DNA of 10,158 nt from Desulfobacterales bacterium (GTDB lineage: Bacteria; Desulfobacterota; DSM-4660; Desulfatiglandales; JALVZP01). Location: positions 1 through 10,158 of the forward strand of contig JAMOPX010000161.1 of the NCBI GenBank assembly GCA_027064285.1, read 5' to 3'. The notes below the pieces were generated by a model. It saw only the letters and a list, made by a program, of their open reading frames with translations, ran no database searches and was not told where the DNA came from. A program made the position numbers and the translations under genes. Below are positions 7,736 through 10,158 of this stretch, piece by piece (within the stretch, counting starts at the first letter, position 1; each line of letters opens with the position of its first letter).

Positions 7736-9398
7736 GGATTTTTCTGCACTTTGAAAGATAGGCGTTTGCTTGCTCTGAAAATGGGAATTTTTGAAAACAT
7801 GAGATTGCTTCATTTATCTTTCCTAAGTTCATATAGCTTATACCTAAGCATATATTCAACTGTTCGCTTTGAGGAAAGTGTTTAATCCCTTCCTTGAGTA
7901 GCTCAACCGATTCTTCAAACTTTCTTTTTTTCTGCATTATTATTCCAAGCCCCAAATAGGCCCTGAGATCTGGTGCATAGGTAAGTGACATTTTGTACAA
8001 TTTTTCTGCTATTTCTTCCTTAGAAGGAATTGCTTCTATTTTTGAGTAGTCTCCGTGAGTGAAAGTCATAGCAAGTCTTGAACAAAAATCTGCGTGTCTT
8101 TTGTACAATTCCTTTCTGTTCACAAGGGAAATAGAGTTTACAAATTCTGGAAGCCCTTTATAAAATGCACTTCTCAATCTTTCTCCAGCTTTTAATATGA
8201 ATTCCTGATCCAGATTGGGATCCAGTTCCCAATACATTATCCCTTCAATTTTATTAAGCCATATATCTTCGTTTAAAAACGCTTTTATCCTTTCGTAAAA
8301 TTCTGTCCCAGGGAATATATCAAGTATGTAAAAGATACAGCTTAAAGGTTTTATTTCATACATGAGTTCGATTGTTTCATCTATGGTATCCCAGGTCTCC
8401 CCCGGGCATCCATATATAAAATACGCTCTTGGAAGAATTCCGTATTTTTTAGTGAGATCAAAAGCCCTTATTATGTCCTTTTTTTTCAAAGGCTTGTTTA
8501 ATATCTTCCTTATCTTTTCAGATCCACTTTCTACTCCATAACTTATCTGGATACATCCTGCCATCCTCATCCAGTATAGTATTTCTTCATCTATATAGCT
8601 CACCCTTGATATGGCATACCACGATATGTTCAATCCTCTTCTTAAGATGTCTTTACATATAGCTATTATTCTTTTTTTATCTATGGTCAGATTATCATCA
8701 GAGAAATAAAAAAAGTTTATTCCTTTTTTATACAGGAGTTCTATTTCGTCCACAAAGTTTTGAGGAGACCTGAATCTTATCCTTCTCTTCCAAAATTTTG
8801 GAGATCCACAGAAAAAACAATTCCACGGACATCCTCTGGTGGAGGTTACATGCATGTATTTAAAGTACTTAGCAGGAATAGGAATATTGTTAAGATTAGA
8901 TATAAACCCTCTTTCTTTTGTTCTGATTATCTTATTATCTTTTTTGTAAGCTATTCCTTGTATCTTAAAAAGATCTTTTTCATCAGACTCAAACGCTTTT
9001 ATCAGCTCCAAAAATGTATATTCTCCTTCTCCTATAATTATATAATCTATGCAATCAAAGTTTTTTAAAAGATGATAGTAAAGAAATGTTGCTCCGACTC
9101 CACCAAAAATTATTTTTATTTGCAGATTTATTTTTTTTGCAATCTTTGCGATTTCTATTCCTCCTAATCTGTTAGCATTTAGTATAGAAAAGCCGATTAC
9201 ATCAGGTTCTTTTTGTTTAAGTAATTCTTCAATATATACCTGATCTTTTTCTTCATAGAGGTTCAGTATTTCTACATCGTGTCCATTCTCTATGAGCAAT
9301 GCGCCTATGTAGTATATACCTATGGGAGGAGATTGAATATCTTCCTGGTAATATAACCTTTTTTCAATAGGATATGGATATATAAGTAGTATTTTCAT
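7722..9398 (-). CDS. B12-binding-domain radical SAM protein with C-terminal TPR repeats
   Basis: A 558-residue class B-type radical-SAM protein. Residues 1-135 form a Rossmann-like cobalamin-binding-type domain (MKILLIYPYP; IIFGGVGATF; IIIGEGEYTFLEL). I do not see the classical DXHXXG cobalamin-ligand motif, so any B12 would be bound without that histidine, or not at all. The radical-SAM core (about 183-400) has CX3CX2C at C190, C194 and C197 (GCPWNCFFC), followed by FSDDNLTID, SYGVESGSE and YGCPGET, all usual in this group. Residues about 465-550 contain roughly two TPR motifs, suggesting a protein partner. Known relatives methylate or rearrange unactivated carbons in secondary metabolism, lipids or cofactors; the substrate cannot be read here. 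It stands alone on its strand, convergent with rng. The ATG at 9398 gives the expected MKILLIYPY start but lacks a properly spaced Shine-Dalgarno sequence. Confidence 0.9.
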   Translation of the reverse strand: MKILLIYPYPIEKRLYYQEDIQSPPIGIYYIGALLIENGHDVEILNLYEEKDQVYIEELLKQKEPDVIGFSILNANRLGGIEIAKIAKKINLQIKIIFGGVGATFLYYHLLKNFDCIDYIIIGEGEYTFLELIKAFESDEKDLFKIQGIAYKKDNKIIRTKERGFISNLNNIPIPAKYFKYMHVTSTRGCPWNCFFCGSPKFWKRRIRFRSPQNFVDEIELLYKKGINFFYFSDDNLTIDKKRIIAICKDILRRGLNISWYAISRVSYIDEEILYWMRMAGCIQISYGVESGSEKIRKILNKPLKKKDIIRAFDLTKKYGILPRAYFIYGCPGETWDTIDETIELMYEIKPLSCIFYILDIFPGTEFYERIKAFLNEDIWLNKIEGIMYWELDPNLDQEFILKAGERLRSAFYKGLPEFVNSISLVNRKELYKRHADFCSRLAMTFTHGDYSKIEAIPSKEEIAEKLYKMSLTYAPDLRAYLGLGIIMQKKRKFEESVELLKEGIKHFPQSEQLNICLGISYMNLGKINEAISCFQKFPFSEQANAYLSKCRKILNQK

Positions 9399-9464
9399 TT
9401 GAAATTTATAGTATTATAGTATCTCCTAAGATGTCAAATTATGTAAAATACTATAAATTCCAAA
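9398..9464. repeat. Near-perfect 18-nt inverted repeat abutting the radical-SAM start codon
   Basis: The left arm TTTGAAATTTATAGTATT (9398-9415) and right arm AATACTATAAATTCCAAA (9447-9464) are reverse complements with one mismatch (9402 against 9460) and are separated by 31 nt. In RNA from the minus strand the mismatch would be a G-U pair. A further copy of the core ATAGTAT (9416-9422) directly repeats the one at 9408-9414. The left arm includes the first base of the minus-strand start codon, and the right arm ends just before another ATG on the plus strand (9468). It overlaps the predicted minus-strand promoter, so an operator for a dimeric repressor is the simplest reading. An RNA stem-loop is the alternative. 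Confidence 0.65.
9408..9437 (-). promoter_or_regulatory. Putative sigma-70-like promoter of the B12 radical-SAM gene
   Basis: Reading the minus strand, a perfect TTGACA (9437 down to 9432) is followed after 18 nt by TACTAT (9413 down to 9408), a four-of-six match to TATAAT. A perfect TATAAT also occurs (9418 down to 9413), but only 13 nt from the -35, too short for normal use. The expected transcription start would fall within a few bases of the ATG at 9398, giving a leaderless or nearly leaderless mRNA. That agrees with the absence of a Shine-Dalgarno sequence at usable distance; AGGAG at 9427-9423 is over 20 nt away. Confidence 0.45.
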
Positions 9465-9467
9465 AAT

Positions 9468-9551
9468 ATGGAAGAATTAGTAGGAAAAAGATCGGCAATA
9501 ACATTGCTGTTTTCTTGGCTGTTTTTTGAAGAGTATTTTCATGATAGTTGA
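9468..9551 (+). CDS. Possible 27-residue hydrophobic small protein
   Basis: This short open frame runs ATG 9468 to TGA 9549-9551 and encodes 27 residues. It begins MEELVGKRSA, has a hydrophobic/aromatic centre (ITLLFSWLFF) and ends acidic (EEYFHDS), which could make a short amphipathic or membrane-associated peptide. There is no Shine-Dalgarno sequence. The only support beyond openness is that its upstream sequence, AATACTATAAATTCCAAA, mirrors the AATACTATAAATTTCAAA directly before the divergent radical-SAM start. I recognise no family. In A+T-rich intergenic DNA a frame of this length is common by chance, so non-coding is at least as likely. Confidence 0.2.
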   Translation: MEELVGKRSAITLLFSWLFFEEYFHDS

Positions 9552-9566
9552 CAATAAAAATTCCTC

Positions 9567-9595
9567 TTGACAGTTTACACATAAAAGTATATATG
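9567..9595 (+). promoter_or_regulatory. Putative sigma-70-like promoter of the ATP synthase operon
   Basis: A perfect -35 box TTGACA (9567-9572) is followed after 17 nt by TATATG (9590-9595), a partial -10 match; TATATA at 15 nt spacing (9588-9593) is the alternative. Transcription would begin near 9602. That is about 18 nt before the strong AAGGAG and 74 nt before the first ATG of atpZ. A second TTGACA lies exactly 19 nt upstream (9548-9553) but has no good -10 partner. Confidence 0.55.
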
Positions 9596-9619
9596 CTCAG
9601 AGGCAAAAGTAAAGATAAG

Positions 9620-9625
9620 AAGGAG
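9620..9625 (+). promoter_or_regulatory. Strong Shine-Dalgarno sequence upstream of atpZ
   Basis: AAGGAG is the best ribosome-binding sequence in the intergenic region, yet no ATG, GTG or usable TTG lies at normal distance. The atpZ ATG at 9676 is 50 nt away. The nearest in-frame near-cognate codon is ATT at 9637, 11 nt downstream. The TTG at 9638 opens a two-codon frame that stops at TAA (9644-9646). The site therefore bears on where AtpZ really starts. Confidence 0.5.
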
Positions 9626-9675
9626 AATAAAAAAAGATTGTATTAAAGAAGGATCAAAGACGAGATAAGCAATGG

Positions 9676-9897
9676 ATGGAATATGTTATTTTAGTAACTC
9701 AATTAGGTCTGACAGTTGCAGGATCAATTCTTTTTTGTTTTGCGATAGGTTATCATATAGACAAATGGTTTCATACCAGAGGGATATTTACTGCGATATT
9801 CATTATCTTAGGCGTGATAGGCGGTGGTTATACTGCTTACAGACAAATACTTGATATGGAAAAAGAGGCTTACAAGTGGAAGAGAAAACAGCATTAA
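9676..9897 (+). CDS. atpZ: AtpZ/AtpI family protein of the F1Fo ATP synthase locus
   Basis: A small membrane protein (73 residues from ATG 9676) of the AtpZ family, encoded at the head of many bacterial F-type ATP synthase operons; it is thought to aid assembly of the c-ring/Fo and has been proposed to carry Mg2+ or Ca2+. Two membrane helices are visible (about 2-22 and 33-55), joined by the family signature GYHIDKWF, with a positively charged C-terminal tail. The frame stays open upstream to 9631 and encodes a basic stretch (KKDQRRDKQW) just before the Met. The tryptophan there sits where AtpZ homologues usually have one, so the true protein may be about 86 residues starting at ATT 9637. The ATG at 9676 has only a weak ribosome binding site. 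An ATG at 9672 is in another frame. The last 22 bases overlap the next gene, indicating coupled expression. Confidence 0.85.
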   Translation: MEYVILVTQLGLTVAGSILFCFAIGYHIDKWFHTRGIFTAIFIILGVIGGGYTAYRQILDMEKEAYKWKRKQH

Positions 9898-10158
9898 AAA
9901 ACATATCTAATTCTACAAAAGAGTTGAGAGGAGAGCTTTGTGGAATAACCCTTTTGATGGGTGCAGTGGTTTCCTTAAGTGCTTTTTTCATAGGTAGTGT
10001 TTCAGTAGCAAAGGGATTTATGCTTGGCACATGCTTTAGTGTAATAAATTTTATTCTTTTAAGCGCTTCTATGCCTATTTCCTTAGGAAAGGACAGAAAA
10101 AGTGCAAGTGCAGTCTATCTTGGCTCTATATTTCTCAGATATGGAATCTTAGCTATCC
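9876..10158 (+). CDS. atpI: AtpI-like ATP synthase subunit I (3' end outside window)
   Basis: The frame opens with GTG at 9876 inside the end of atpZ and runs to the window edge (94 codons seen, no stop). GAGG (9865-9868) lies 7 nt before the GTG, a good Shine-Dalgarno spacing. The product starts VEEKTALKNISNSTKELRGE (Met in the protein), followed by hydrophobic segments at about residues 23-42 and 45-65 and a third beginning near 82 (YLGSIFLRYGILAI). This short polar N-terminus with hairpin-like helices, a central SVAKGFMLGTCFSVINF and an arginine in the third helix fits the ATP synthase I family (AtpI), usually about 130 residues with four helices. AtpI assists c-ring assembly. atpB and the remaining Fo/F1 genes would be expected just beyond the window. 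Assignment rests on context and topology more than on a sharp motif. Confidence 0.75.
   Translation, partial: MEEKTALKNISNSTKELRGELCGITLLMGAVVSLSAFFIGSVSVAKGFMLGTCFSVINFILLSASMPISLGKDRKSASAVYLGSIFLRYGILAI

Noticed and set aside
9493..9513. Small stem-loop (9493-9499 with 9503-9509, loop AAC) followed by TTTT, resembling a terminator on either strand
   Set aside because: The stem is only 7 bp with one G-T pair, the T run is short and interrupted, and no clear transcript needs ending there. T runs flank many chance hairpins in DNA this A+T-rich.
9672..9854. 60-codon frame starting four bases before the atpZ ATG
   Set aside because: It is out of frame with the AtpZ signature, rich in Ser, Arg and Cys, has no membrane pattern, and its ATG has no better ribosome binding site.

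Overview
The window is A+T-rich bacterial DNA and almost entirely coding. Arginine is encoded mostly by AGA/AGG and isoleucine often by ATA, a bias common in low-G+C anaerobes and many thermophiles. The gene content fits a strict or facultative anaerobe: two radical-SAM enzymes and an oxygen-sensitive ATP-driven reductase/activase pair of the 2-hydroxyacyl-CoA dehydratase type, beside an F-type ATP synthase locus. I cannot assign a species or phylum from the sequence. There is no rRNA, tRNA, CRISPR array, phage gene or insertion sequence.

Region 1 (1-7735, + strand) looks like one tightly packed operon entering from the left: the C-terminal half of DNA polymerase I (polA), a radical-SAM protein of the wyosine-synthetase-like group (COG0731), a 1023-residue double-ASKHA CoA-activase/DUF2229 protein, a 449-residue HgdB-like partner, and RNase G/E (rng). 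Junctions are a 14-nt overlap, an ATGA overlap, a 10-nt gap and a 3-nt gap, so translation is probably coupled throughout. The activase and its partner are normally seen as, or resemble, the halves of one large protein. Here they are two genes in different frames, the second with its own ribosome binding site. They probably form one ATP-dependent iron-sulfur redox machine of unknown substrate.

Region 2 (7722-9398, - strand) is a single B12-binding-type radical-SAM protein with C-terminal TPRs. It converges on rng, and the two 3' ends overlap by 14 nt.

Region 3 (9399-9675) is the only real intergenic stretch. It holds a near-perfect 18-nt inverted repeat that abuts the radical-SAM start codon and overlaps its likely promoter. 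It also holds a possible 27-codon small ORF and a good sigma-70-like promoter facing the next operon.

Region 4 (9637/9676-10158, + strand) begins an F1Fo ATP synthase operon: AtpZ followed by an overlapping AtpI-like gene cut by the window edge. AtpZ may start upstream of its first ATG, at an ATT codon behind a strong Shine-Dalgarno sequence.

The strongest candidates for something undescribed are the split reductase/activase system inside a polA-rng operon, the symmetric element before the orphan B12 radical-SAM gene, and the unusual atpZ start. None is proven to be a new system from sequence alone.
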